From Candidatus Saccharimonadota bacterium (GTDB taxonomy: Bacteria; Patescibacteriota; Saccharimonadia; Saccharimonadales; Saccharimonadaceae): a DNA stretch of 63,096 nucleotides. The position numbers were made by a program, and so were the translations under genes. The stretch is from contig WRLL01000003.1 of assembly GCA_009777625.1 (NCBI GenBank), forward strand, positions 1 to 63,096, given 5' to 3'. Shown here in pieces: positions 1 to 8,601 of the stretch. Numbering within the stretch: the stretch's first letter is position 1; each line of letters begins with the position of its first letter. The notes beneath the pieces are model-generated. The model saw nothing but the letters and a program-made list of their open reading frames with translations, did not search any database and was not told the DNA's origin.

Positions 1-211
1 CTAGTGGATTTTTTATGCCCAGTATAGTTTGAGCTTCGGCCAGAGTGCAGACTCCGGTTCCGCCTTTGGTTATGGGGAGGCAGGTGCCGGTGGAGGAGGC
101 TCCATCGACTGGCCGCACGAATTGCAAGATAGTCATACCCGTCGTCATAATAAACATAGCAACGAAACCGATTTTTAATAAATGGTTTTTGTCAGTATGT
201 TTTATATTCAT
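1..211 (-). CDS. N-terminal part of a secreted/surface protein, truncated by the window edge; tail-fibre-like GGTG...TLAEAQTILGI motif
   Basis: Manual translation of the minus strand from ATG at 211: MNIKHTDKNHLLKIGFVAMFIMTTGMTILQFVRPVDGASSTGTCLPITKGGTGVCTLAEAQTILGIKNPL; open at the window edge. Confidence 0.6.
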   Translation of the reverse strand, partial: MNIKHTDKNHLLKIGFVAMFIMTTGMTILQFVRPVDGASSTGTCLPITKGGTGVCTLAEAQTILGIKNPL

Positions 212-302
212 AAACATATATTACCACAGCCCCCCCCCGCTGGGTCAAGGGAGCGAACATATGCTACAATATTTAGTAATGAAAGTTATAATCGAGGGTT
301 TG

Positions 303-1022
303 ATGACCGAATATTTACGCTCAGGGAAAAATGGAGCGCCAACATTGCTATTTCTGCACGGCTGGGGATCAAACGCCGCAGTATTTAAAGGATTAATTGA
401 TAACCTCGAAAAAGATTTCGACGTCGTGGCATTAAATTTCCCGGGATTTTCTGGCACAGATCAACCGCCGCAAGTTTGGGACGTGCAGGACTACGCTGAT
501 TGGACAGAGAAATTTATCGAGAAAGCCGGTCTGAAAGAAATCCACGCGATTGTCGGTCATTCGTTCGGCGGGCGTGTCATGTTGAAAGGCATCTCAAATA
601 GTAAATTCCGCGCCGAGAAACTAATTTTTATGGACACTTCTGGCGTCAAACCGAGGTTGGATACGCGCGGGAAAACTATAAAATTGATGGCGAGAATGTC
701 GCGTATTCTACCGTCTAGTCTGCGTGCAAAAGTCGGCCAAAAGTTCGCTTCGACCGATTACAAAAATCTGCAGGGCGATCCTATCATGCGTCAGACCTTT
801 CAAAACATCGTTAACGAAGACTTAACGTCCGCGATGCCGCTAGTCAAACAACCAAGCTTATTAATTTGGGGTGCTGACGATACCGAAACGCCGCCGGCTG
901 ATGCAAAAGTTTTTGCTACCAAAATTCTGCATTCACAATTGGAAATTATCGACCAGGCCGGCCATTATGTTTTCCTCGATCAACCGGAAAAAGTTTTGAA
1001 ACTTATCAAGGAGTTCTTGTGA
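303..1022 (+). CDS. alpha/beta hydrolase
   Basis: LLFLHGWGSN oxyanion region, VGHSFGGR nucleophile elbow, C-terminal DQAGHYVFLDQP; start chosen at 303 after GAGGG SD. Confidence 0.85.
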   Translation: MTEYLRSGKNGAPTLLFLHGWGSNAAVFKGLIDNLEKDFDVVALNFPGFSGTDQPPQVWDVQDYADWTEKFIEKAGLKEIHAIVGHSFGGRVMLKGISNSKFRAEKLIFMDTSGVKPRLDTRGKTIKLMARMSRILPSSLRAKVGQKFASTDYKNLQGDPIMRQTFQNIVNEDLTSAMPLVKQPSLLIWGADDTETPPADAKVFATKILHSQLEIIDQAGHYVFLDQPEKVLKLIKEFL

Positions 1023-2434
1023 TAAAGAAATACTGGTCGCGACTGAACTTTGGCTATGAGCGAACGCTGCTCTATATGTTGCAGCAAACTGAATATAATG
1101 TGCGAGAATATTTGTCCTGGTTGCGACGCGTTAAGAATTTTCGGATCGTGAGAAAACGTGGCGAAATGGTGCCAACGATGAAAATTCACTTGTTGTTTAA
1201 CGCGCTGGCTTTGTTTGTTTTAATTTATATCGCGGCGATTTTTTGGGCCGTAATAGCTTTCAATCAGCTTTGGATTTACGGATTGGCACTGGCCTTACTT
1301 CTCATTTTGCCTGTTATCGCACAATATGTGATTGTTTTGCCGCTGATTTTTGGCGACTTCTTGATCAAGAAACCTTTGGCAAAAAAACGCATCGCCCTCG
1401 CCAAAGAAATCTTGAAAGACCACAAAGGTTACAGAATCGCTATCGCCGGCAGTTTCGGCAAAACTACCGCCAAATCGGTTTTGGCGACGATTTTAGCTGG
1501 CGGGAAAAAAGTCGCTGCCACGCCCGGCAACATCAACCAGCCACTGGGTTTTGCGAAATTCATCGATAGATTAACCGGCGATGAAGACATTTTGATTTTC
1601 GAATTCGGCGAATATCGCCCAGATGACATTATGGAAATGTGCAATTTTATCCAGCCAGACGCAGGGTTTATCACTGGCATTAACGACGCACATTTGGCGA
1701 ATTTTTCCAGTCGTGATGAGTTGGTGTCGGACATTATGGACTTGCAAAAATATTTGGCTGATAAGCCGATTTACTTGAACGCTGACAGCGAAATCTTGAA
1801 AAAATTTGACACCAAAAATTCGACGTTTTATTCACGCGACGGCGTCAAGAATTTACCCGTGAAAAATGTTACGGTAACGGCGTTTGGTACGGAACTTACT
1901 TTAGGCAAAATGAAAATCGAATCCGGTTTACTCGGCCGACACAACATCGGCATCGTGGCCGCCGCCGTAGATTTCGCGAAAAAACTTGGTCTGGATGAGA
2001 AAGAGATTCGCGCTGGATTAAAAGATTTGAAACCCTTTGAACATCGCATGGAACCGCGGATCTTGAATGGCGCTGTTGTGATTGACGATACTTATAACGG
2101 AAATCTCGATGGTGTGCGCGCTGGAATTGGATTATTAAAAGAATTGCCAGCAAAACGCAAGATTTACGTTACGCCCGGGTTAGTTGAACAAGGATCAAAG
2201 GTTGAAGAAAATCACCGCGAGATTGGCGAATTACTAGCAAAGGCTAACTTTGACAAAGTAGTTTTGATGAAAAATTCTGTAACAAAATCCATCGTCGAAG
2301 GCCTGGGCGAGAAGTATCACGGCGAGCTGACAATAATCTACGATCCGCTAACTTTTTACCTAAATTTGGATACGTTTGTTGCGACCGGCGATGTGGTCCT
2401 AATGCAAAACGATTGGACTGATAATTACGCGTAG
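1019..2434 (+). CDS. membrane-anchored Mur ligase family protein (MurF-like)
   Basis: N-terminal TM segments, then AGSFGKTTAKS P-loop, TPGNINQPLG, FEFGEYRPDDI, HRMEPR, DDTYNGN motifs. Confidence 0.8.
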   Translation: MIKKYWSRLNFGYERTLLYMLQQTEYNVREYLSWLRRVKNFRIVRKRGEMVPTMKIHLLFNALALFVLIYIAAIFWAVIAFNQLWIYGLALALLLILPVIAQYVIVLPLIFGDFLIKKPLAKKRIALAKEILKDHKGYRIAIAGSFGKTTAKSVLATILAGGKKVAATPGNINQPLGFAKFIDRLTGDEDILIFEFGEYRPDDIMEMCNFIQPDAGFITGINDAHLANFSSRDELVSDIMDLQKYLADKPIYLNADSEILKKFDTKNSTFYSRDGVKNLPVKNVTVTAFGTELTLGKMKIESGLLGRHNIGIVAAAVDFAKKLGLDEKEIRAGLKDLKPFEHRMEPRILNGAVVIDDTYNGNLDGVRAGIGLLKELPAKRKIYVTPGLVEQGSKVEENHREIGELLAKANFDKVVLMKNSVTKSIVEGLGEKYHGELTIIYDPLTFYLNLDTFVATGDVVLMQNDWTDNYA

Positions 2435-2454
2435 ATTTACGCAACGATGTACAC

Positions 2455-3624
2455 CTAAAACTGTTTCAGAAAGTTGGTAGAAAAAGCGATGTTCTTTTTC
2501 TGATTCTCTTGCCAACGCTGTTCAGCAAATGCAATTAGTTTGTTCACCAAATCAACCGCCGAAACGCCAGCTTGCGCCCAGTTGTGCCTATATAGATCAC
2601 CTGGCAATGGATTTACTTCGTTAAAATAGACTTTTTTCTGCTTGCTGTCGATAAGCATGTCAACGCGCGAAATTCCGCTACAGCCGAGCGTTTTGTACAC
2701 CGATAACCCCATTTCAACTGCCTCGTCGTATAAGTTTTTCGGCAGGTCGGCCGGGATTTTGCTGTAACCTGAATTAACGCCTTTTTGACCGCCCTTTTTG
2801 CCGCCGCCTTTCTTTCCGCCTCCGATATATTTCGTGTCAAAGTCAAAGAAATCGTCAGTGCTAACCAGCGGCTGCTCGAGCAGTGCCGGTTGCGGTTCGC
2901 TGTTACCGATGATTGGCAGAGTGACCTCAATTAGGTTTTGCACGCCCTGCTCGACGATGATGCGGTTGTCGTAATGCGCCGCGACCTCGAGCGCATTTAC
3001 CAGCTGTTCAGGTGTATCGACTTTCGAGATGCCGATGCTGCTGCCTAGATGCGCCGGTTTGACGAACAGCGGATATTTGAGCGATTTAATTTTCTCGAGG
3101 ACGCTCTTTATGTCGCGCGTCATATCTTCGTCGGTGAACCACACCCACGGCGTTGACGAAATGTTAGCGCTGGCCGTCACTTGCTTGGCCAAAACCTTGT
3201 CCATGGCGACGGCACTGGCCGCAACGCCACAGCCGACGTACGGCACATTCGCCATTTCGAGGATGCCCATCAAATCGCCGTCCTCGCCATGCGTGCCGTG
3301 CATGGCTGGGAAAACTACGTCGATTTTCTTGTATTGTTTTCGGCCGGCGAATTGACTGGATTTGACCAGTGTTAATCCGTTGTCGAATAACAGATGAACC
3401 TTGGATGCTTTTTGCATGAAATCGTTGATTTCGTCCGACTGGAACGTCTTGATGTTCATGAGTTTTTTGTCCCAGTACCACGAGCCGTCTTTAGAAATAT
3501 ATACTGGTTCGACCTCGTACTGGCCGGTCGCCAGCAGTGGATTAATAATACTGGCGATTGCCGTGACAATTGATACGTCGTGCTCTGTTGAGCGTCCCCC
3601 GAAAATGACAGCTATTGTTTTCAT
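2455..3624 (-). CDS. ddl: D-alanine--D-alanine ligase
   Basis: IFGGRSTEHDVS, HGTHGEDGDLMGILEMANVPYVGCG, NEVNPLPG motifs. Confidence 0.93.
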   Translation of the reverse strand: MKTIAVIFGGRSTEHDVSIVTAIASIINPLLATGQYEVEPVYISKDGSWYWDKKLMNIKTFQSDEINDFMQKASKVHLLFDNGLTLVKSSQFAGRKQYKKIDVVFPAMHGTHGEDGDLMGILEMANVPYVGCGVAASAVAMDKVLAKQVTASANISSTPWVWFTDEDMTRDIKSVLEKIKSLKYPLFVKPAHLGSSIGISKVDTPEQLVNALEVAAHYDNRIIVEQGVQNLIEVTLPIIGNSEPQPALLEQPLVSTDDFFDFDTKYIGGGKKGGGKKGGQKGVNSGYSKIPADLPKNLYDEAVEMGLSVYKTLGCSGISRVDMLIDSKQKKVYFNEVNPLPGDLYRHNWAQAGVSAVDLVNKLIAFAEQRWQENQKKNIAFSTNFLKQF

Positions 3625-3696
3625 AATGTGTTCATTTTAGCACACGTTTTTTGCAATTACAATATACAATTACTGTCGATTAATTGTATTCAGTGT

Positions 3697-4731
3697 TTAG
3701 ATCATTCCGCCGCCGTAACTGAGAATCGCGCCGATCATCAGAAACGTTACAAAGCTAAGCTTGATCACGGCATGATGCATCCGCCAAGTCCGACTCAGCC
3801 GTGGCGACAGTTTCCAGTGCGCAAAGTGAGCAATGATAGTTAACATCGCGACAATCGTCAGCGCCACCAGCGTGAATATCAACGACGGTGTCAGATCGGT
3901 CATGCCGCGCCGAAGTGTGTTCCAGAAATTACTGCTACCTTCCATCATGCCGATCTTGGTATTGATACCACTGATTCGGCCAGCATTCGGCGCTGATATA
4001 TCTGGCGCGCTGGCTGGCCGGCCATACATTGCCACGACCAACGTGGTGGTTTTGCCATCCATCTGCCCGGTTTTTATGGCCAGGCCCATTTCGGTGTAAT
4101 CTTTATCGAGAACGTTGGCGCGATGGGTTGGTGATTCTAGCCAAGCTTTAATCACGCCGTCTGACGTATTAAATCCACGTGCCAAGTTTTCGCCAGCCAA
4201 TATGTAACGGTAACTTTCATGCGTGATGAAATCCCACGGCTCGCGACCATCCGGCGCAGTATGCGACCAATAGTCTTTGGCTAGCATGTCGTCGGCTTTG
4301 TCGGCAGCGGCGCGATTTAATTCGGGGCTGATTTTCAAGGCACCGAGACCGTCTTTGACTCGCACAGAGTTTGTATTTGTCAGTAGTTTCTCAGCTGTGA
4401 TTTCACTGCTTTCGCCTAAAACTTGTTCTTGTTGCAAGAAAAGAAACCCGCTGTTAACTACCAAGAGCAATAAAGCCAAAACAGCCAAACCCCAACGCCG
4501 AACGATATGTGGTCGAAAATCGTTGCGCGGCAGCGGCAGGAAAAGTTGATTGAATACTCGGGTCAGGCGCAAACTGAACGACGGCCGGTGTACAGGCTTG
4601 GCATAATGAGAATAAGGCGAAGTTCGGCGGCGTCGCGCCAAAGATCGCTTCCTCGCGTCATGCACCGTTCGCTTCTTGGCGGCAGGACGTGCAGATTTTC
4701 TCGCGTAAGGTTTTTTTGTGGTGGATTTCAT
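3697..4731 (-). CDS. CAP/SCP-like domain membrane-anchored protein
   Basis: NxxRxxxGLxxL...HRANVLDKDYTEMGLA typical of the CAP family; N-terminal TM and two C-terminal TM segments. Confidence 0.8.
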   Translation of the reverse strand: MKSTTKKPYARKSARPAAKKRTVHDARKRSLARRRRTSPYSHYAKPVHRPSFSLRLTRVFNQLFLPLPRNDFRPHIVRRWGLAVLALLLLVVNSGFLFLQQEQVLGESSEITAEKLLTNTNSVRVKDGLGALKISPELNRAAADKADDMLAKDYWSHTAPDGREPWDFITHESYRYILAGENLARGFNTSDGVIKAWLESPTHRANVLDKDYTEMGLAIKTGQMDGKTTTLVVAMYGRPASAPDISAPNAGRISGINTKIGMMEGSSNFWNTLRRGMTDLTPSLIFTLVALTIVAMLTIIAHFAHWKLSPRLSRTWRMHHAVIKLSFVTFLMIGAILSYGGGMI

Positions 4732-4820
4732 GTCTGTTTTAAACCTTATCAAAATCATAGCACGAAAACGCGCCGAGCACAAGCTTTTTGCCCATGCCCA
4801 GCGCACTCCAGAATTTTTTC

Positions 4821-7334
4821 TTAAGCTTCGTTAAGTCGCTTTGTTTTGATACGCTTTCGAGCGGCAAATATTACCCCGATCTGAACCACGGCGATCAGCA
4901 ACATCCACAGCGTCCACTGGTCAAACCAGCGCATCGGCAGTGTCCAGTCTTCGGTCATAAAGAAGAAGATTACGGCGACCGCGGCCGGTACTATGCTCAT
5001 CGTTCGAACAAAGCCGTGGCGGCGAACCTCTTGGCGCTGGTTTTCCTTCTCATCGTCTTTTCTGCCAAAAAAGTAAGTGATGATCAGGATCACGCTAGCT
5101 AACACTGTGCCGATAGCCAGTAGTAGGTTGAGCAGGGCCCAATAATTTTCGTTCTTTGTACCCAGGACTTCGCCTTTATCTTCTTTATAAGTCGGAGAAA
5201 CATTTCGAGTGCCGAGGACTTCGGGTTCTTCGTCGACTGTGGCTGGCACATTGTCAACAACAGCGACCGGTGTACCGGCTGGTCCGCCCGGGTTGGTTAG
5301 AACAGTTGGGTTAGTCGGCGGTGTGACCGGCGGCGTAACAGGTGGAGTCACTGGTGGTGTCACGGGAACGGCACTGATCACAAATGAACCTGCCTCGCAA
5401 ATCACATTGTAGTTGCCGTTTTGGCCACAGGCATTATTCACGTTGATAGCGTAGCTCCCTACCGCCTCGCCTGCATTGCGTGAGTAGATTGGTTGATTAA
5501 TTAAATTGGACCACGTTTCACCATTAACCCAACCGGCAGTATTGCCAGTCCAATTCGACCAATTTGGATCGTTTTGATTCTGTTGTTTGCCGCCATTATT
5601 CGCCTTAATCGTAAGGACCGCTGGCGTAATTTTTACGTCAGCACAGACTTCTTTGCGATTGTAGTTACCTGCAGTATCGTACACCCAGACGCAAATTTGT
5701 TCGCCATCGCCATTGACGTTCGTGATTAGCCATGGCTCAGATTCCTTTGCAAAGCCCGGTTTCAGTCTGATGTCGATCGTATGTCCTCGGCCATCGTAAG
5801 TTCCCACGTAACCGCTGACAGCTACATCCCAATCGTCGTTGCCGTTTCCATCACAATCTACTTCGCAAACAGCAATTTCAGCTGCGGTGACTTCTAGTTC
5901 TCCGTTCACGTAAGTAATTTCATAGTTAGCTGTGACATCGTTATCTTTTGCATCCTTGATAACAGCAGCGCTCGGGACGTTGTCGCTTTTACCGACATCA
6001 GTCTGGGAGCCAGCAACAACAACGCTATCAACCTTTTGATTTGGCGCCAGTCCGCTAGACATATAGCCGTCATCCGTTAGAGGCGCGCCATCGTAAACCT
6101 TGCTATTGTCGTTGGCCGTAATAGTTATAGGCCTTTGGACGATTCTGAAGCCAGGTTTGCCGTTAACACCGTTGGTACAACTCGTAATCGAATACTGCTC
6201 AGGCAGGTAAACTTTCTTGCCATTTGCGTCAGTTACATAAATGCGAATTCTCCAAGTGTCGGCCGTGTAAGTTCCGACATTGGAATTCGGCGTGTTTGAG
6301 TTATCCTTCCAATTAGAGACCGTTTCGAGACTAAATCTCGAATCCAGGCCGTTTCTATTTTGCGTAACCCAGCCGCTTACGGTGCTGCGACCAAAGGACG
6401 TGAAGCTGTATTCAGTGCCATCATATATGACGTCTTCGACGGGTTTGCATGTGGCAGTTGGTGTCGCGTTGGGGATCAGAGGTGCAAATGTCGCCGTGTA
6501 TGTTCCGCTCTCCGTAACGGTCGTTGGTAAAGCTGGTGACCAGCCTGTGAAATAGTAGCCGTCTGCTGGCATAATATAGCCATTCGGCGGGGTTGGGAAT
6601 GCGGAACCGTAATCGCCTGCCACCGTGCTAGTTGCGCCGGCCTGATTACCGCCGACACCAACAACGAAGGTTATGGCGTATTCATTGATAGCCCAAGTCC
6701 CACAAAAAGTCACGTTCCGTTCTGGCATGGCAAAAGCATTGCTGGCAATCGTTATCGCAGATTCGCCAGTCGGAATTTCGCACTCGGTCCAGCCAGCAAA
6801 GGTATAGCCTTCGACCTCTGCTGGAGTTTGTGCGATAGTGACCGATGCATTCTTTTCATATTGAGATACAACTGGGAGAGAGGCTAATGGCGGAATATCT
6901 CCACCATATTTATATTGGATAAACCACTTTTCCTCCTCCTGCATCAGACAGGCAGAATCGGTACAGACAACTTTTCTGTCGGGGTCGCAATTGCCTCGGC
7001 CCTCGGCTACACAGAAGCCAGTTGGCTCTGTTTCTAGCATGAAAGTACATTTGAACGGAACATCTCGTTCGAGAACGTTGCTCGGAGTGCAGTTGGGCTG
7101 CGCCTCGGCCTGAATAAGGAATAATATCCTGTTGCCGCTGGCATCAAAAACCTGGATGCTGCCATTCTTGCGAAGTGTTACTCCTTCGATAGTATATTCT
7201 TTTGCGGCAGCAGCGCTTACATTTGTTGGTTGGTTCGCAGTGACTAGCGCCGCTCCCCCAACTAACAAAAACGCCGCCGCAATAAATACGCCAACGAAAC
7301 TTCGCACCTTACGTTTGATAACAAATCCACGCAT
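4821..7334 (-). CDS. large surface protein with InlB/MBG-like repeats, VTPP-repeat stalk and C-terminal TM segments
   Basis: Signal/TM N-terminus, EGYTFAGWTECE / YYFTGWSP repeats, ITANDNSKVYDG repeat, TPPVTPPVTPPVTPP, EVLGTKN then hydrophobic C-terminus; GAGGAGGG SD before 7334. Confidence 0.75.
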   Translation of the reverse strand: MRGFVIKRKVRSFVGVFIAAAFLLVGGAALVTANQPTNVSAAAAKEYTIEGVTLRKNGSIQVFDASGNRILFLIQAEAQPNCTPSNVLERDVPFKCTFMLETEPTGFCVAEGRGNCDPDRKVVCTDSACLMQEEEKWFIQYKYGGDIPPLASLPVVSQYEKNASVTIAQTPAEVEGYTFAGWTECEIPTGESAITIASNAFAMPERNVTFCGTWAINEYAITFVVGVGGNQAGATSTVAGDYGSAFPTPPNGYIMPADGYYFTGWSPALPTTVTESGTYTATFAPLIPNATPTATCKPVEDVIYDGTEYSFTSFGRSTVSGWVTQNRNGLDSRFSLETVSNWKDNSNTPNSNVGTYTADTWRIRIYVTDANGKKVYLPEQYSITSCTNGVNGKPGFRIVQRPITITANDNSKVYDGAPLTDDGYMSSGLAPNQKVDSVVVAGSQTDVGKSDNVPSAAVIKDAKDNDVTANYEITYVNGELEVTAAEIAVCEVDCDGNGNDDWDVAVSGYVGTYDGRGHTIDIRLKPGFAKESEPWLITNVNGDGEQICVWVYDTAGNYNRKEVCADVKITPAVLTIKANNGGKQQNQNDPNWSNWTGNTAGWVNGETWSNLINQPIYSRNAGEAVGSYAINVNNACGQNGNYNVICEAGSFVISAVPVTPPVTPPVTPPVTPPTNPTVLTNPGGPAGTPVAVVDNVPATVDEEPEVLGTRNVSPTYKEDKGEVLGTKNENYWALLNLLLAIGTVLASVILIITYFFGRKDDEKENQRQEVRRHGFVRTMSIVPAAVAVIFFFMTEDWTLPMRWFDQWTLWMLLIAVVQIGVIFAARKRIKTKRLNEA

Positions 7335-7476
7335 AGCGCACATCCCTCCTCGCTGATAAAGTCTCTTATCGCCAATCATTGTACGCCTTTTTTAAAAATA
7401 GCGCAAGCTTTTTGCATTAGAATTTTGCCAAAATGGCTCGTTGTGCTAAAATTAAGTAGTTCGCGGCGCGACTTGT

Positions 7477-7552
7477 GGCTCTTTAGCTCAGTTGGTAGAG
7501 CAGAGGCCTGAAGAGCCTTGTGTCCCCAGTTCGAGTCTGGGAGGAGCCACCA
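7477..7552 (+). tRNA. tRNA-Phe (GAA)
   Basis: Cloverleaf folded by eye: GGCTCTT/AGGAGCC acceptor, loop CTGAAGA, TTCGAGT T-loop, encoded CCA. Confidence 0.95.
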
Positions 7553-7578
7553 GTGTCGCCACGAAGCGCATTTGTAAC

Positions 7579-7607
7579 TTGCGAAATTTTGCCACGCGGG
7601 GTATAAT
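7579..7607 (+). promoter_or_regulatory. sigma70-like promoter of tRNA-Gly leader
   Basis: TTGCGA-17 nt-TATAAT, about 13 nt upstream of the 5' tRNA-Gly copy. Confidence 0.75.
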
Positions 7608-7620
7608 TAATTTGTAATAT

Positions 7621-7640
7621 GCGGGTTTAGCTCAGTTGTT
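7621..7640 (+). repeat. exact 20-nt copy of the tRNA-Gly 5' end
   Basis: gcgggtttagctcagttgtt identical to 7722-7741. Confidence 0.95.
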
Positions 7641-7721
7641 GTCGAGCGAAGCGAGCCAGAGATAATTCGCTTCTAGCGCTCTAAACAATTGTCTAACTAA
7701 TGCATATTGGTCAATGTTTGC

Positions 7722-7798
7722 GCGGGTTTAGCTCAGTTGTTTAGAGCGCTTCCTTGCCAAGGAAGAGGTCGAGAGTTAGAGTCTCTTAACCCGCACCA
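7722..7798 (+). tRNA. tRNA-Gly (GCC) with atypical D/T loops
   Basis: GCGGGTT/AACCCGC acceptor, loop TTGCCAA, CCA encoded; D-loop AGTTGTTTA and T-loop TTAGAGT. Confidence 0.93.
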
Positions 7799-7809
7799 AT
7801 TTGAAAATT

Positions 7810-7834
7810 ATCTCCGCTTGGACGGAGATTTTTA
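7810..7834 (+). terminator. Rho-independent terminator
   Basis: ATCTCCG-cttgga-CGGAGAT followed by T-tract. Confidence 0.75.
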
Positions 7835-7838
7835 TCTT

Positions 7839-7912
7839 GGCGCCGTGGCGGAGTGGCTACGCAGCGGTCTGCAAAACCGCGTACACCGGTTCGAATCCGG
7901 TCGGTGCCTCCA
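7839..7912 (+). tRNA. tRNA-Cys (GCA)
   Basis: GGCGCCG/CGGTGCC acceptor, loop CTGCAAA, CCA encoded. Confidence 0.95.
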
Positions 7913-7917
7913 AATCT

Positions 7918-8601
7918 ATGAGCAAAGAATCGCTTCCGATGACAATCGTCAGGCTGACAGTCGGGCCGGTGTTTTTCTTTTTATTTTGGCCGCGAGTTAT
8001 TGGTCGTGAAAATTTGAAGAAATATAAGAAAGGCGCTGTAATTCTTGCCTCCAACCATACCTTTGAATTAGACGTCGCATCGATGGCGGCACCGACACCG
8101 CGCAATTTACATTTCTTAGCCAAAGCTGAATTGAGTCGCGGCCCGCTTGGTTGGTTCTTTTGGCGGTTTGGTTTGATTTTTGTCGATCGCGATGCCACGA
8201 ACGGCAGCGTGCAGACGGCCGCGAAATTCTTGCGAAACGGCATGGCAGTCGGCATTTTCCCCGAAGGCACCACAAGATTTAAAAAGAAGAACGAACTTTT
8301 GCCTTTTAAATCTGGTGCTGTCAGAATGGCCGCCGAAACTGGCGCACCCATATTGCCATTGGCGATTTCCGGTCGGTATATACCTTTTGGTTTGGGTCGT
8401 TTGACGATTCGCTTTGGTCAACCGATCTTTGTCAAAAAGAAAGACGATTCGGAGAAAGCCAATGAAATTTTGCGTAACGCTATTGCTGAATTATTGAAAA
8501 AAGACGGTGTTAAAGTTGTTAAATTAGCTGGTCGTCCGTCCAGAAATCCATCGAAAGCACCGCCGGTCTCAAATGTTGAAAAGGAGGAAAAAAATGCCTA
8601 A
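7918..8601 (+). CDS. 1-acyl-sn-glycerol-3-phosphate acyltransferase (PlsC family)
   Basis: ASNHTFELD (atypical HX4D box), FPEGTTR motif. Confidence 0.85.
   Translation: MSKESLPMTIVRLTVGPVFFFLFWPRVIGRENLKKYKKGAVILASNHTFELDVASMAAPTPRNLHFLAKAELSRGPLGWFFWRFGLIFVDRDATNGSVQTAAKFLRNGMAVGIFPEGTTRFKKKNELLPFKSGAVRMAAETGAPILPLAISGRYIPFGLGRLTIRFGQPIFVKKKDDSEKANEILRNAIAELLKKDGVKVVKLAGRPSRNPSKAPPVSNVEKEEKNA

Noticed and set aside
5320-5375. Short direct repeats resembling a CRISPR or tandem array
   Set aside because: They encode the in-frame TPPV stalk of the surface protein; no spacer structure.
7621-7721. T-box riboswitch for the tRNA-Gly leader
   Set aside because: No T-box sequence, antiterminator/UGGN bulge or downstream aminoacyl-tRNA synthetase/amino-acid gene; the downstream gene is the tRNA itself.
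7707-8009. 100-aa ORF spanning tRNA-Gly and tRNA-Cys
   Set aside because: Translation of tRNA genes; overlaps two clear cloverleaves.
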